DNA from: Sandaracinaceae bacterium
GTDB lineage: Bacteria > Myxococcota_A > Polyangia > Polyangiales > Houyiibacteriaceae
Direction: 5' to 3'
Assembly: GCA_020633075.1 (NCBI GenBank)
Contig: JACKEI010000008.1
Span: 23,487-87,486, forward strand
Length of the DNA stretch: 64,000 nucleotides
Below, in pieces: positions 1 to 9,044 of the stretch; the first letter of the stretch is position 1; each line of letters opens with the position of its first letter. Both the position numbers and the translations under genes were made by a program. The notes beneath the pieces are model-generated. The model did no database searches, was not told where the DNA came from, and worked only from the letters and a program-made list of their open reading frames with translations.

Positions 1-586
1 CTTCGTGGCCGTGCTCGTCGTTGACACGCTTGAAGTGGTCCGCGTCGAACAGAGCCAGCGACCACGGCCGTCGATAGCGCCCACCTTCGGCCACGCGCTG
101 CTGGAGGGCCGTCTCGAGCGCGTGGCGATTGCCGACGCCGGTGAGCGCGTCGACGGTGGCCTGCCGGTGCAGCGCCTCCGTCAGCCGCCGGATGCGCAGC
201 ATGGCGGTCACGCGCACACGCAGATCCAGGGTCGAGATGGGCTTCACCAAGAAGTCGTCCCCCCCCGCCTCCAGCGCCTTCTGCCTGGCCTGGTCGTCCG
301 CACGGCCGGTGAGAAACACGATGGGCGTGTAAATGGTCCCGCGGGCGCGCACGAGCCGCGCCAGCTTGAAACCGTCGACCTTGGGCATGATCAAGTCCAG
401 CAGCACCAGGTCGATGGTGTGGTCATAGGCCTGCAGCGCGCTGCTCCAGTCGTGCGCGACCACGGCCACGTGCCCCAGCTCCGCGAGCATCTCGGCGACG
501 CGGGCGGTGATGAGCGGTTCGTCGTCGACGATGAGAATGCGCGCCCCTTGCTGATCGCGGGTGGCATCATCCATGAGTGGAACCAT
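1..586 (-). CDS. Response regulator with GGDEF domain (partial)
   Basis: The gene runs off the left edge of the window, so its C-terminal half is missing. The visible N-terminal part is a CheY-like receiver domain: acidic pair D21-D22, phospho-acceptor D64 in LVLLDLIMP, and a later VKPIS lysine. It is followed by the start of a diguanylate cyclase domain (DALTGVGNRHAL, then LALFDADHFKRVND). This is the PleD-type layout, in which phosphorylation of the receiver controls synthesis of cyclic di-GMP. The GGDEF signature itself lies outside the window, so catalytic competence cannot be judged. I chose the ATG at 586; a second in-frame ATG is at 574. It is transcribed divergently from the aminotransferase gene, with about 138 bp between them. 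No histidine kinase is visible on this side. Confidence 0.85.
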   Translation of the reverse strand, partial: MVPLMDDATRDQQGARILIVDDEPLITARVAEMLAELGHVAVVAHDWSSALQAYDHTIDLVLLDLIMPKVDGFKLARLVRARGTIYTPIVFLTGRADDQARQKALEAGGDDFLVKPISTLDLRVRVTAMLRIRRLTEALHRQATVDALTGVGNRHALETALQQRVAEGGRYRRPWSLALFDADHFKRVNDEHGHE

Positions 587-724
587 GACCCCGCTTTTCT
601 CATGCGCAGGCGATTCTAGATAGTGTTGCTTGCCAGGCGCGCCGCCGCGCTTGACCGGAGCCTCGCGCAGCCTCATTCCTGCGCGGCGTCTCTCACCCAG
701 GGCCCTCCACCCCCCACCCCCGCG

Positions 725-1957
725 ATGACCGCACCCGAACTCAAAGCCTCCCGACACCTTGCCGACGTCAAATACGAGATCCGCGGGGCGCTGGCGCGGC
801 GTGCCGACGAGCTCGAGCGCGACGGCTACGACATCGTGAAGCTGAACATCGGCAACCCCGGGGCGTTCGGCTTTCGGATGCCCGACACGATGCGCGTGGC
901 CATGGTGCAGAACCTGCACCAGGCGGACCCCTACTCGCACCAGAAGGGCATCTTCCCGGCGCGTGAGGCCGTGGTCATGCAGCAGCAAGACCGAGGGATC
1001 ATGGATGCCTCGGCCGACGACGTGTTCATCGGCAACGGCGTGTCCGAGCTGATCATGATGACCATGCGGGCGCTGCTGAACCCGGACGACGAGGTGCTGG
1101 TCCCCAGCCCGGACTATCCGCTGTGGACGGCCTCGGTGGTCATCCACGGCGCCAAGGCCGTGCACTACCCCTGCCGCCCCGAGAACGGCTTCGTGCCCGA
1201 CCCGGCCGAGCTGGCCGCCCTGGTCACGCCGCGCACGCGCGCGATCGTGGTGATCAACCCCAACAACCCCACGGGCGCGGTCTACCCCCGTGCGGTGCTC
1301 ACGCAGATCGCGGCGCTCGCGGAGCGCCACCACCTCGTGGTGTGCGCGGACGAGATCTACGACCACATGCTCTACGACGACGCGGAGTACATCCCGCTCG
1401 CGACGCTGACGGACAAGACGCTCTGCATGACCTTCGGCGGGCTGAGCAAGATCTACCGCGCGTGCGGTCTGCGCGTGGGCTGGGTCTCGTTCACGGGCGA
1501 GAAGTCACGCGCGCGTGAGTACCTGCGCGCCGTGGACCTCCTGGCGAGCCTGCGGCTGTGCGCCAACGTTCCGGGGCAGTTCGCCGTCCAGACGGCGCTC
1601 GGCGGACGGCAGTCCATCGAGGACCTCATCCGGCCGGGGGGGCGCCTCTACGAGACGCGGCGCGCCATCCTCGAGTCGGTGGCCAAGAGCCCCTACATGT
1701 CCGTCGTGGCGCCTGCAGGCTCCATGTACGCGTTCATCCGGGTGGACACCGCGGCCTTCCCCGCAGGCTTCGACGACGAGGAGTTCGCGCTCGCGCTGCT
1801 GGAGGAGAAGCACGTGCTGGTGGCTCCGGGCACCAGCTTCAACGTGCCCTACAAAGACCACTTCCGCGTGACGCTGCTGCCGCAACCAGACCAGATGCGC
1901 GAGGTGATGGGGCAGATCGACGCGCTCCTGGCCGACATGGCCGCAGAGCAGCGCTAG
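725..1957 (+). CDS. alaA: Glutamate-pyruvate aminotransferase, AlaA type
   Basis: The 410-residue product is a fold-type I PLP aminotransferase that closely resembles E. coli AlaA (YfbQ, about 405 residues). It transfers the amino group of glutamate to pyruvate, making alanine in the cytoplasm. Visible motifs are KLNIGNPGAFGF near the N-terminus, INPNNPTGAVY, CADEIYDHMLYDD, and the PLP lysine K242 in FGGLSKIYRACGLRVGW; LASLRLCANVPGQFA is also as in AlaA. The frame is open from 623, but similarity to the family begins only after the ATG at 725, so that start is used; no strong ribosome-binding site is visible. It is a single gene, divergent from the response regulator. Confidence 0.9.
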   Translation: MTAPELKASRHLADVKYEIRGALARRADELERDGYDIVKLNIGNPGAFGFRMPDTMRVAMVQNLHQADPYSHQKGIFPAREAVVMQQQDRGIMDASADDVFIGNGVSELIMMTMRALLNPDDEVLVPSPDYPLWTASVVIHGAKAVHYPCRPENGFVPDPAELAALVTPRTRAIVVINPNNPTGAVYPRAVLTQIAALAERHHLVVCADEIYDHMLYDDAEYIPLATLTDKTLCMTFGGLSKIYRACGLRVGWVSFTGEKSRAREYLRAVDLLASLRLCANVPGQFAVQTALGGRQSIEDLIRPGGRLYETRRAILESVAKSPYMSVVAPAGSMYAFIRVDTAAFPAGFDDEEFALALLEEKHVLVAPGTSFNVPYKDHFRVTLLPQPDQMREVMGQIDALLADMAAEQR

Positions 1958-2083
1958 CGCGGAGCGTCTCGTCCACAGGGCGCAGCCGCTGGCGATTTCC
2001 GCATCCGGCAGTGCCGTTGACACTGGATTATCACACGAGATTCCGGCACCTTCGGGGAAATTCATCGTCCTGCGAGGAACCCC

Positions 2084-4285
2084 ATGACCCAGCCGAGCCT
2101 CCCCCGCCCCACGGGCCGCCTTCGCGCGCGCCTGACCTTCGGCTGTGTCGCACTCGCCCTGGGGCTGCCGGGCAGCCTCGTCCTCTCGCCAGCCATCACG
2201 GCGGCTCAGAGCATCGCCGATGGCCCCGTGCAGGTGCAGCTGCGCGTGCGGGAGATCCGCACCACGGGAACTTCCACCGACCTAGCTTTCTTCGGCGTCG
2301 TCGGCGTCCCCGACGAGCAGACGTACTTCGTGCGTGCGCGGGACGCGAGCGATCTCGACGGTGCCGACTGGACGGCTGGCACGGGCTGCATCACGCACAA
2401 CTTCGACCCCCCCACCGTGACGCCCGACATCGGGACGGTGCTCTTCGACCACGTGTACCCGAGCGCCACACCCGACCGGCTTCAGATCGCGGTGGACGCC
2501 TGGGAAGACGACGCGCCGGACCAGCTGCTGGGCATCGCCTGCGGCGGCACGCGCTGCAGCTACGACACGGGCTTCTGCTGCGGTGGGTTCTTGTTCGGGA
2601 GCTGCCTCGGCGCCATCGACGACGACGACCTGCACTGCAACGCCGCTCCCTTCGCCGACATCGACTACCGGCTCGGCGACGCCTGCACGATCTACGACCA
2701 CGGGTTCGTCAGCTCGCCCGTCGGAGGAAACTGCAGCCTCTACCAGCCGCGCATCGAGACCTTCTGGCGCTACGCCAACGGCGACACCTTCGCGGCCCCC
2801 GTGGAGCTGGGCGCGCTCGCCGAGCTCGGCACGATTACCCACCAAAACAGTACGTCGACGAACTGCTACAGCGACACCGACGCTGGCTCGGCGACCCCGG
2901 ACATGTTCGCAGCGGTCGACGTGCCGGCTTCGCGCAGCGTCCGCGTGCGGGTGTGCACGGCGGGCGCGGGTCCGGGCATCGCCGTGTTCGACGGAGGCGG
3001 AACTCTCCTGGCCAGCAGCGCGGATGGCTGCATGCAACCCGTCGAGCTGGTGGCGTGCGCGGGGCGCTTGGTGGTCCGCGTGGACGCGGTCTCCGCAGCG
3101 GGCGAAACGTTCACGCTCACCGTGAGTGACTTGCCGGGCGTCAGCTACCCACTGGCGCAGTGCTGCGGCGGTGGGACCCCGGACCGCGGCGAAGACTGCG
3201 ACGACGGCAACGCGGACGACACGGACACCTGCCGCAACAACTGCGAGAGCGCGCGCTGCGGAGACGGCGTTATCCAGGCCGGTGTCGACACCTGCGATGA
3301 CGGCCCCCTCAATGGCCTCCCGAATCAGTGCAACCTGACTTGCACGGGGAACACCCCCGCCACGTGCGGCAACGGCGCGGTCGAAGTTGGAGAGAGCTGC
3401 GATGACGGTGCGAACAACGGCATGCCCAACAGCTGCGCCGCGGACTGCGGCGGACTGACCCCAGCCGTGTGCGGCAACGGAGTGACCGAGGTCGGCGAGC
3501 CATGCGACGACGGGACCGCGACGGCTGCATGCGACGCAGACTGCAGCATGGTGGTGTGCGGCGACGGAACCGTGAACGCGGCGGCCGGCGAGAGCTGCGA
3601 CGACGGCGTCGACAACGGCACTCCGACGAACTGCAACTCGAGCTGCACCGGCGCCACACCCGCAACTTGCGGAAACGGAGCCGTGGAGAGCGGTGAGGCG
3701 TGCGACGACGCAGGGGAGTCGGCGACCTGCAACAGCGACTGCAGCACGGCTGCGTGCGGCGACGGCGTCCTGAACGCCAGCGCCAGCGAAACCTGCGATG
3801 ACGGCGCGGACAACGGGATGCCCGCGCGCTGTGCGCTGGACTGCTCCGGCGTGACCGCCAGCAGCTGCGGCAACGGCGTGGTCGAGGTGGGTGAGCTCTG
3901 CGACACCGCCGGTGCGAGCGCTACCTGTGACGCCGACTGCACCATGGTCGTCTGCGGCGACGCAGAGGTGAACTCGGCCGCGGGGGAGCTCTGCGATGAC
4001 GGATCGGACAACGGGATGCCCGGGCGCTGCGCGGTGGACTGCGCGGGTCGCACCGCCCCCCGCTGCGGCGACGGCGCGCTCGACGCAGGCGAGGCCTGTG
4101 ACGAAGGCAGCGACAACGGCACCGCCGACGGCGCCTGCAGCAGCAGCTGTCAGCTGGTGCTGCCGGCGCGCCTGAGCGGAGGCGCGTGCGCGCTGGTGCC
4201 TGGGTCCGCGACGCCGGGGTGGCCGCTGGGGCTAGCCGGGCTCGTGGGCGTAGGCTTCGTGTGGCGCCGCCGCCGCGCGCGCTGA
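2084..4285 (+). CDS. Cys-rich DUF4215-repeat surface protein with MYXO-CTERM-like tail
   Basis: This 733-residue exported protein has a Sec-type signal peptide (cleavage about residue 42, after AITAAQ). A non-repetitive Cys-containing region of about 310 residues follows, then about ten tandem Cys-rich units of the DUF4215 type (pattern CGNGxxExGExCDDG...C...C). Longer units (about 36 residues) and shorter ones (about 29) largely alternate. The C-terminus has a lone Cys, a hydrophobic segment (GLAGLVGVGFVW) and a terminal RRRRAR. This resembles the MYXO-CTERM sorting signal, which is thought to anchor proteins at the myxobacterial cell surface. The function is unknown; disulphide-rich, surface-exposed and possibly adhesive is inference. 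A TTGACA -35-like sequence lies at 2017-2022 but no convincing -10 was found. Confidence 0.8.
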   Translation: MTQPSLPRPTGRLRARLTFGCVALALGLPGSLVLSPAITAAQSIADGPVQVQLRVREIRTTGTSTDLAFFGVVGVPDEQTYFVRARDASDLDGADWTAGTGCITHNFDPPTVTPDIGTVLFDHVYPSATPDRLQIAVDAWEDDAPDQLLGIACGGTRCSYDTGFCCGGFLFGSCLGAIDDDDLHCNAAPFADIDYRLGDACTIYDHGFVSSPVGGNCSLYQPRIETFWRYANGDTFAAPVELGALAELGTITHQNSTSTNCYSDTDAGSATPDMFAAVDVPASRSVRVRVCTAGAGPGIAVFDGGGTLLASSADGCMQPVELVACAGRLVVRVDAVSAAGETFTLTVSDLPGVSYPLAQCCGGGTPDRGEDCDDGNADDTDTCRNNCESARCGDGVIQAGVDTCDDGPLNGLPNQCNLTCTGNTPATCGNGAVEVGESCDDGANNGMPNSCAADCGGLTPAVCGNGVTEVGEPCDDGTATAACDADCSMVVCGDGTVNAAAGESCDDGVDNGTPTNCNSSCTGATPATCGNGAVESGEACDDAGESATCNSDCSTAACGDGVLNASASETCDDGADNGMPARCALDCSGVTASSCGNGVVEVGELCDTAGASATCDADCTMVVCGDAEVNSAAGELCDDGSDNGMPGRCAVDCAGRTAPRCGDGALDAGEACDEGSDNGTADGACSSSCQLVLPARLSGGACALVPGSATPGWPLGLAGLVGVGFVWRRRRAR

Positions 4286-4349
4286 GCCGGCGCATGGTCG
4301 ACGCCGCGCCCGCACGGTGGCTGCGAGCGCCGCCCGCTGCCCGCCGCGC

Positions 4350-7300
4350 TCACACCGCGAGCTCGCGCGCCAGCGTGCGGAGGGCGACGTGCGCCGGCAC
4401 GCACGCGCGCATGCGCTCACGCGCGGAGGCGTCCGGCACGGCGGCGAGATAGATCTCGAGGCGTTCCAGCCCCGAGCGCACGGCGACCGCGGCGCCCGTG
4501 ACGTCCCCCGCCGCCCGCCGCGCCTCGGCCAGCGTGACATCCACGATGGCGTCGCTGCTCTCGGCGACCGCGACGGGCACCCTGTCGACCGCGGCGCGCT
4601 CCACCAGCGCGAGCGCCTGCTGGACGTGCGCGCGCGCCAGGCACACCCGCGCCTGCCCCGCCAGGGCCAACCCGCGATGAAACGGGCTCCCCGCGAACCC
4701 AGCGGCCGCGGCGTCTGCGCAGCGCTCGGCCTGCTCGACCTGACCCAGCGCCAAGAGCACCTCCGTCAGGTAGTAGCAGGCGCCGGCAACGACGCTCGCG
4801 TGGCCGTGCTCGGCCCCACGCGCCTCCGCGTTCCGCAGCGTGGCGTGCGCGAGCTGCAGGTCGCCGTGCCGCAGCTGCGCGAGCCCCAGGTTCTGCAGCG
4901 CGAAGCCCTCGATCAGCGGAACGCCGAGCTCGGCCGAGTCGTCGACGGCGCGCCGGAGGACGTCCACCGCGCGCGCGAACTCGCCGACCTCCACCAGCCC
5001 GTAGCCCAGCCGCACGCGCTGGTTGCAGGCGTGGCGCAGGTCGCGCGCTTGGTCGTAGGCCTGCACGGCCCGCTCGGACTCACGCACGTAGGCGACCCAG
5101 TCACCGGCCACGTGCGCCCGCGCCGCGAAGGTGGTGTGCAGCCAGGCGGCCACGACGGGCCCGTCCACCCCGAGCTGGGCGGCGAGCGTGTGGGCGAGCG
5201 CGAGGAGGGCGTCCGCGTCTTGCAGGCGGCGCTGCCCGAGCCGCTGATGCGCCCCGCGGCAGAGCGCGATCAGACGCAAGAGCGCAGCAGCCTCGTCGAC
5301 CGCGGGCGTGTGGATGAGCTCCCGCAGCGCAGCGTCGAGCTCGTCGATGGCCCCAGACTGCCCCGCCGCCACGATGCAGCACCCCAGCGCCCGGAAGTAG
5401 GCCTCGTGCCCGCGGGGCAGGGCCGGCAGGGCCTCGCGCACGTGTGCGAGTGAGGCGGCGTACGCGCCCAGCCAGCGGTGGGCCTCCGCCGCAACCAGCC
5501 GCAGTCGAGCCTGCATTCTCTGACGCTCGGCGTCACTCGGCTCCTGCGCGGCTGCACCCACCAACGCGAGCGCCCGCGCCACGAGCTCCACGGCCGCGTG
5601 GTGGTCCCCCGCCTCGAGGGCGCGTTCGGCCGCCTGCACGAGCGCAGCGCCCGCGCGCAGCGGCTCTCCCGCGCCCTGGTGGTGCGCGGCCAAGGTCAGC
5701 GGGTCGTCGATGCCCTGCTCCAGCAGCCACTCGCCGGCCAGCTGGTGCCCCAGGGTCCGGTCCTCCGCGGTGAGCGTGGCGTAGGCGGCCTCGCGCGTGA
5801 GCTCCTGGCGAAAGCGCCACGTCCACTCCGCGGGCACGTCGCGTTCGTCCACCAGCTCGATGAGCTCTTGCTCTGCGAGGTGCTCGAGGGTCGCGTCGGG
5901 GGCATCGGAGCGACCCAAGAGCCTGCCCACGGCGCCGCCCCAGAAGCGCACGCCGAACACGCTGGCCGCTCGCAGGACGCGGCGGGCGTCGGTGTCGAGC
6001 GACGCGAAGCGCGCTTGGAGCATGGCCAAGACCGTCTCGGGAAGCGCCTGCTGTGGCTTCTCCAGCGCCGAGCGCAGCATCTCCTCGAGGAAGAAGGGAT
6101 TGCCGTCCGCGCGCTCGACGATGGACGCAACGACCTCACGCGAGATCGCTCCTCGACCGGCACCTGCGACCTGCGCCAGCACGCCCGACACGAGGTCCTC
6201 GCTGGCGCGCTTGGTCAGCTTGGTCAGGCGCAACACCTGGGGATGCGCGTCCGCCCACAGCGCCGGGGCCATGGCCTCGAGCTCCGGGCGTCCCACGGCG
6301 ACGACGACCAGCGGCGCGCTCTCGAGCTGGCGCAACGCGTGGTGCAAGAGCTCACGCGAGGGGTGGTCCCCGTGCTGGAAGTCGTCCAGTACCAGCACGA
6401 GGGGGCCCTGCTGCGTCGCTGCGCGCAGCAGCTGCAGGGCCGCGCCACGGATGGCGTCGGACATGCTGGTAACGTCCGTGCGCGCCGCCGCGAGGACCTC
6501 GCTGGCCTCGTTGGGAAAGGGGGCGCGCACCATCTCGGCGAGAAAGAAGAGCGCGTTCTGCAGCGCGGCGCCGGACAGGAAGCGCCCCAAGAACTGCGCG
6601 AGCTTGAGCTGCTTCACGGCCACCGGGTCCGCCTCGCGCAGCCCCGCAGCCCGACGCAGGAGGTCACCCATCAGCCCGTAGGGCGCTCCCCCGCGTGTGG
6701 CGTCGGCGCGCCCCTCCCAACGCAGCGGACGCGCGGACCCTGCCCGCGGCGCGCGCTCGTGGGCCGCACATGCCTCGCGCAGCAGGCGCGTCTTGCCGCT
6801 CCCTGCGCCCCCCACTACCACCAGGGCGCGCGCGACGGACTCCTCGGCGCTCTCGCGAAAGAGCGCGGCGAGACCTTCGAGCTCACGGCGCCTCCCCACA
6901 CACGGCACCTCGACACCCAGCAGGCGCCGGCTGGCGGCGCGGTCGACGTGCACGTCCACCAGCTCGAAGCGGTCCCCCGCGAGCGCGCGACACTCGAAGC
7001 GCGGCCCGAGCAGCCCTTCGATGACGGCGTCCACCAGCACGTGAGCCGCCTCTCCGCGCGCCGTGGCCTCGCGCCCGACGAGCAGCAGGGCCCCTCGGTC
7101 GAGGGCCTCCCCCAGCGGGACCACGCTGCTGAGCAGCGATTGCCCGGCCACGACCGCGATGGGCTTGCCCGCCACGACGCCCCGCAGCGCCAGCGCGCAG
7201 CGCGCAGCACGCTGTGCTTGGTCGGTCGGCAGCTCCGTCGGGAAAGTCGCCACGAGCGCGCCGTCGCCCAAGAGCTCCGCGTGCCCCCCGTGCTGGCGCA

Positions 7301-8297
7301 CCACCTCCACCATCGGCGCGCGCGGGTCGAGCCCTGCCTCGGAGGCGAGCGTCGGCGCGAGCATGGCTGCCTCTGCGCCAGGGTCGGCGCCCACGAGCAC
7401 CACGCAGGCCAGACGTCGCTCGGCCTCGCCCAGCGCCACCGGGCGCAGGTGCCTGCGTCGGAGCTCGGCACCCGCCACCGGGCGGAGCGTGTCGAGCGCC
7501 GCCAACACGGCACGAGCGTCGGCGAGGCGCAGGCGCGGATCACGCGCCAGCATGTGATGCACGAGCGCGCCGAGGTCGGCCGGCAGGTCCGCGACGAGCT
7601 CGTCGATCGGTGGCGGGTCTTCCAGCAAGATCTTCGCGAGCACCGCCAGCGCGCTCTGACCCTCGAGCGGCGGCCTGCCCGCGAGCAGCTGGTAGAGCAC
7701 CGCCCCGAGCGAGTAGACGTCCACGCGGGCGTCCAGCTCCTTCGCGCCGCGGGCCTGCTCGGGCGCCATGAAGTGAGGCGTCCCGATGGTCTCACCGGTC
7801 GCCGTCAGCGTAATCGCCGCGTCACCCTCGAGCCCCCCGCGCGCGATGCCGAAGTCCAGCAGCTTCACGCGCTCTGGGTCGCCACTCACCAGCAGCAGGT
7901 TGCTGGGCTTGATGTCACGGTGGATGACGCCTCGCGCGTGTGCGGCGGCCAGCCCTCGCGCGGCGCCGCGGATCACGCGCAGCACGTCCGCCACGCTCAG
8001 CTCGAGGTCGTCGGGCGCGCATCCGTCGAGCCACTCCATGGCCAGCCAGGGCGTCCCCTCGAGGGGCAGACCATGCGCCACGTACCCGACGATGTTGGGG
8101 TGCTCGAGGGCCGCGAGGGTCTGCGCTTCACGCGCGAAGCGGGCGCGCGCGGCGTCCCCGCTGAGCGTCAGCGTCTTCAGTGCGACGAGCGCCCCGCTGC
8201 GCTCGTCGCGCGCCAGGTGCACCGCCCCCATCCCCCCAGCGCCCACACGGCGCTCGATCACGAAGCGGTCCGCGAACTTCTCACCGGGCGTCATCAA
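4350..8297 (-). CDS. Ser/Thr kinase - cyclase-like - ATPase - TPR signalling protein
   Basis: A 1315-residue multidomain protein. Residues 1-280 form a complete Hanks-type kinase: glycine loop GAGGMG, K41 in VALKTL, HRDIKPSN with D128, DFG with D148, and GTPHFMAPEQ. Around residues 290-470 the pattern (ERRLACVVLVGADP, LGDGALVATFP, AARCALALR) resembles a class III nucleotide cyclase domain, but metal-binding aspartates are not obvious, so it is probably non-catalytic. A P-loop ATPase module follows (VVVGGAGSGKTRLLREA and downstream VLVLDDFQHGD, Walker B-like). The last 450 residues are Ala/Leu-rich helical repeats of TPR type. This order matches large signalling proteins known from myxobacteria. 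The substrates are unknown. It starts 53 bp after the upstream lipoprotein gene and may be cotranscribed with it. Confidence 0.85.
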   Translation of the reverse strand: MMTPGEKFADRFVIERRVGAGGMGAVHLARDERSGALVALKTLTLSGDAARARFAREAQTLAALEHPNIVGYVAHGLPLEGTPWLAMEWLDGCAPDDLELSVADVLRVIRGAARGLAAAHARGVIHRDIKPSNLLLVSGDPERVKLLDFGIARGGLEGDAAITLTATGETIGTPHFMAPEQARGAKELDARVDVYSLGAVLYQLLAGRPPLEGQSALAVLAKILLEDPPPIDELVADLPADLGALVHHMLARDPRLRLADARAVLAALDTLRPVAGAELRRRHLRPVALGEAERRLACVVLVGADPGAEAAMLAPTLASEAGLDPRAPMVEVVRQHGGHAELLGDGALVATFPTELPTDQAQRAARCALALRGVVAGKPIAVVAGQSLLSSVVPLGEALDRGALLLVGREATARGEAAHVLVDAVIEGLLGPRFECRALAGDRFELVDVHVDRAASRRLLGVEVPCVGRRRELEGLAALFRESAEESVARALVVVGGAGSGKTRLLREACAAHERAPRAGSARPLRWEGRADATRGGAPYGLMGDLLRRAAGLREADPVAVKQLKLAQFLGRFLSGAALQNALFFLAEMVRAPFPNEASEVLAAARTDVTSMSDAIRGAALQLLRAATQQGPLVLVLDDFQHGDHPSRELLHHALRQLESAPLVVVAVGRPELEAMAPALWADAHPQVLRLTKLTKRASEDLVSGVLAQVAGAGRGAISREVVASIVERADGNPFFLEEMLRSALEKPQQALPETVLAMLQARFASLDTDARRVLRAASVFGVRFWGGAVGRLLGRSDAPDATLEHLAEQELIELVDERDVPAEWTWRFRQELTREAAYATLTAEDRTLGHQLAGEWLLEQGIDDPLTLAAHHQGAGEPLRAGAALVQAAERALEAGDHHAAVELVARALALVGAAAQEPSDAERQRMQARLRLVAAEAHRWLGAYAASLAHVREALPALPRGHEAYFRALGCCIVAAGQSGAIDELDAALRELIHTPAVDEAAALLRLIALCRGAHQRLGQRRLQDADALLALAHTLAAQLGVDGPVVAAWLHTTFAARAHVAGDWVAYVRESERAVQAYDQARDLRHACNQRVRLGYGLVEVGEFARAVDVLRRAVDDSAELGVPLIEGFALQNLGLAQLRHGDLQLAHATLRNAEARGAEHGHASVVAGACYYLTEVLLALGQVEQAERCADAAAAGFAGSPFHRGLALAGQARVCLARAHVQQALALVERAAVDRVPVAVAESSDAIVDVTLAEARRAAGDVTGAAVAVRSGLERLEIYLAAVPDASARERMRACVPAHVALRTLARELAV

Positions 8298-8350
8298 CCG
8301 GGGAGGCTACCACTTCGCTCGGCGCCGTGCGGCCACGACACTCGCTCAGC

Positions 8351-8905
8351 TCAGGGCATGACCTCCGACAGTTCGGTGATCAGGAGCTGGCCGGCGATGT
8401 TCTCGCTCGCGCTGTAGCTGCCGATCCAGATGTCGTACTGACCGGGAGGCGCGTCCGCGAGGTCGATCACCGGGTTGAGGCCCGACGCATCGTCATTGCA
8501 GTGCCAGTTACCCTGGCCGTCGTTGATCACCAGCGTGGCATCCTCGCCGTCGGTGTTGGGTCGGAAGGCAAAGCGGAGGAAGCCGGACATCTCGTCGAAG
8601 TTGACGATGACGTCGGGCTGCGCCGTGACCCAGCCGGCGCAGGCCACACCGCCCGTGTTCGCCGTGGACGCGTCCAGGTTTCCGCCGGAGACCACGTCGA
8701 CGATGGCCGGGTCCGGCATGAAGCCGGTCGTGAGCGAGTGCGTCCCGAAGTTGGCGCTGTCGCCGCCGATGACGAGGTGCGCGGGGACGCCGCTAGCGAC
8801 GACTTCGGTGGACTCGGCCGTGGTGACGGTGCCGGTGGATGCGGCGCCTCCACAACCGGAGAGCAGGGCAAGAACGGTCAGCAGAATGGAGGTCGAGCGG
8901 TTCAT
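8351..8905 (-). CDS. Lipoprotein with PPC-like beta-sandwich domain
   Basis: This 184-residue protein begins with a short signal peptide ending in a lipobox (LLSGC, acylated Cys at residue 18), so it should be a membrane lipoprotein. The C-terminal 90 residues (VNFDEMSGFLRF, ATLVINDGQGNWHCNDD, GQYDIWIGSY) resemble the pre-peptidase C-terminal-like domains attached to many secreted myxobacterial proteins. No enzymatic motif is present. The gene lies divergent from the TonB-dependent receptor and upstream of the large kinase gene on the same strand. Its function is unknown, and a link to the receptor is only positional. Confidence 0.7.
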   Translation of the reverse strand: MNRSTSILLTVLALLSGCGGAASTGTVTTAESTEVVASGVPAHLVIGGDSANFGTHSLTTGFMPDPAIVDVVSGGNLDASTANTGGVACAGWVTAQPDVIVNFDEMSGFLRFAFRPNTDGEDATLVINDGQGNWHCNDDASGLNPVIDLADAPPGQYDIWIGSYSASENIAGQLLITELSEVMP

Positions 8906-9021
8906 GAGGGTTCCTCTGTTTCAGGGGCACGACGGGGGGCCGCGTCGCGCGCCAGACGGTAGCGCGAAACGACAGCGGACTCGAAGAAGTCCTCCTCGAC
9001 GGGCCAGCACGAGCGTGTTAT

Positions 9022-9036
9022 TGAAAGTGACTTTCA
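9022..9036. promoter_or_regulatory. Fur-box-like 7-1-7 palindrome
   Basis: TGAAAGTGACTTTCA is a perfect inverted repeat with 7-base arms around one central base, the geometry of Fur-family operators. It starts one base after a TGTTAT sequence (9016-9021) that could serve as -10, and ends 8 bp before the receptor ATG at 9045. Binding by Fur would block transcription when iron is plentiful. The identification rests on shape and context; no regulator gene is in the window. Confidence 0.55.
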
Positions 9037-9044
9037 TCTTCTTG

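Noticed and set aside
5478..8417. Very long open frame (about 980 codons) antisense to the kinase gene, with similar ones opposite other genes, e.g. 46958-49453 and 42443-44923
   Set aside because: In DNA of about 70% G+C, stop codons are rare in frames opposite real genes. The translations are rich in Arg, His, Gly and Val, have no recognisable domain, and the opposite strand encodes clear families.
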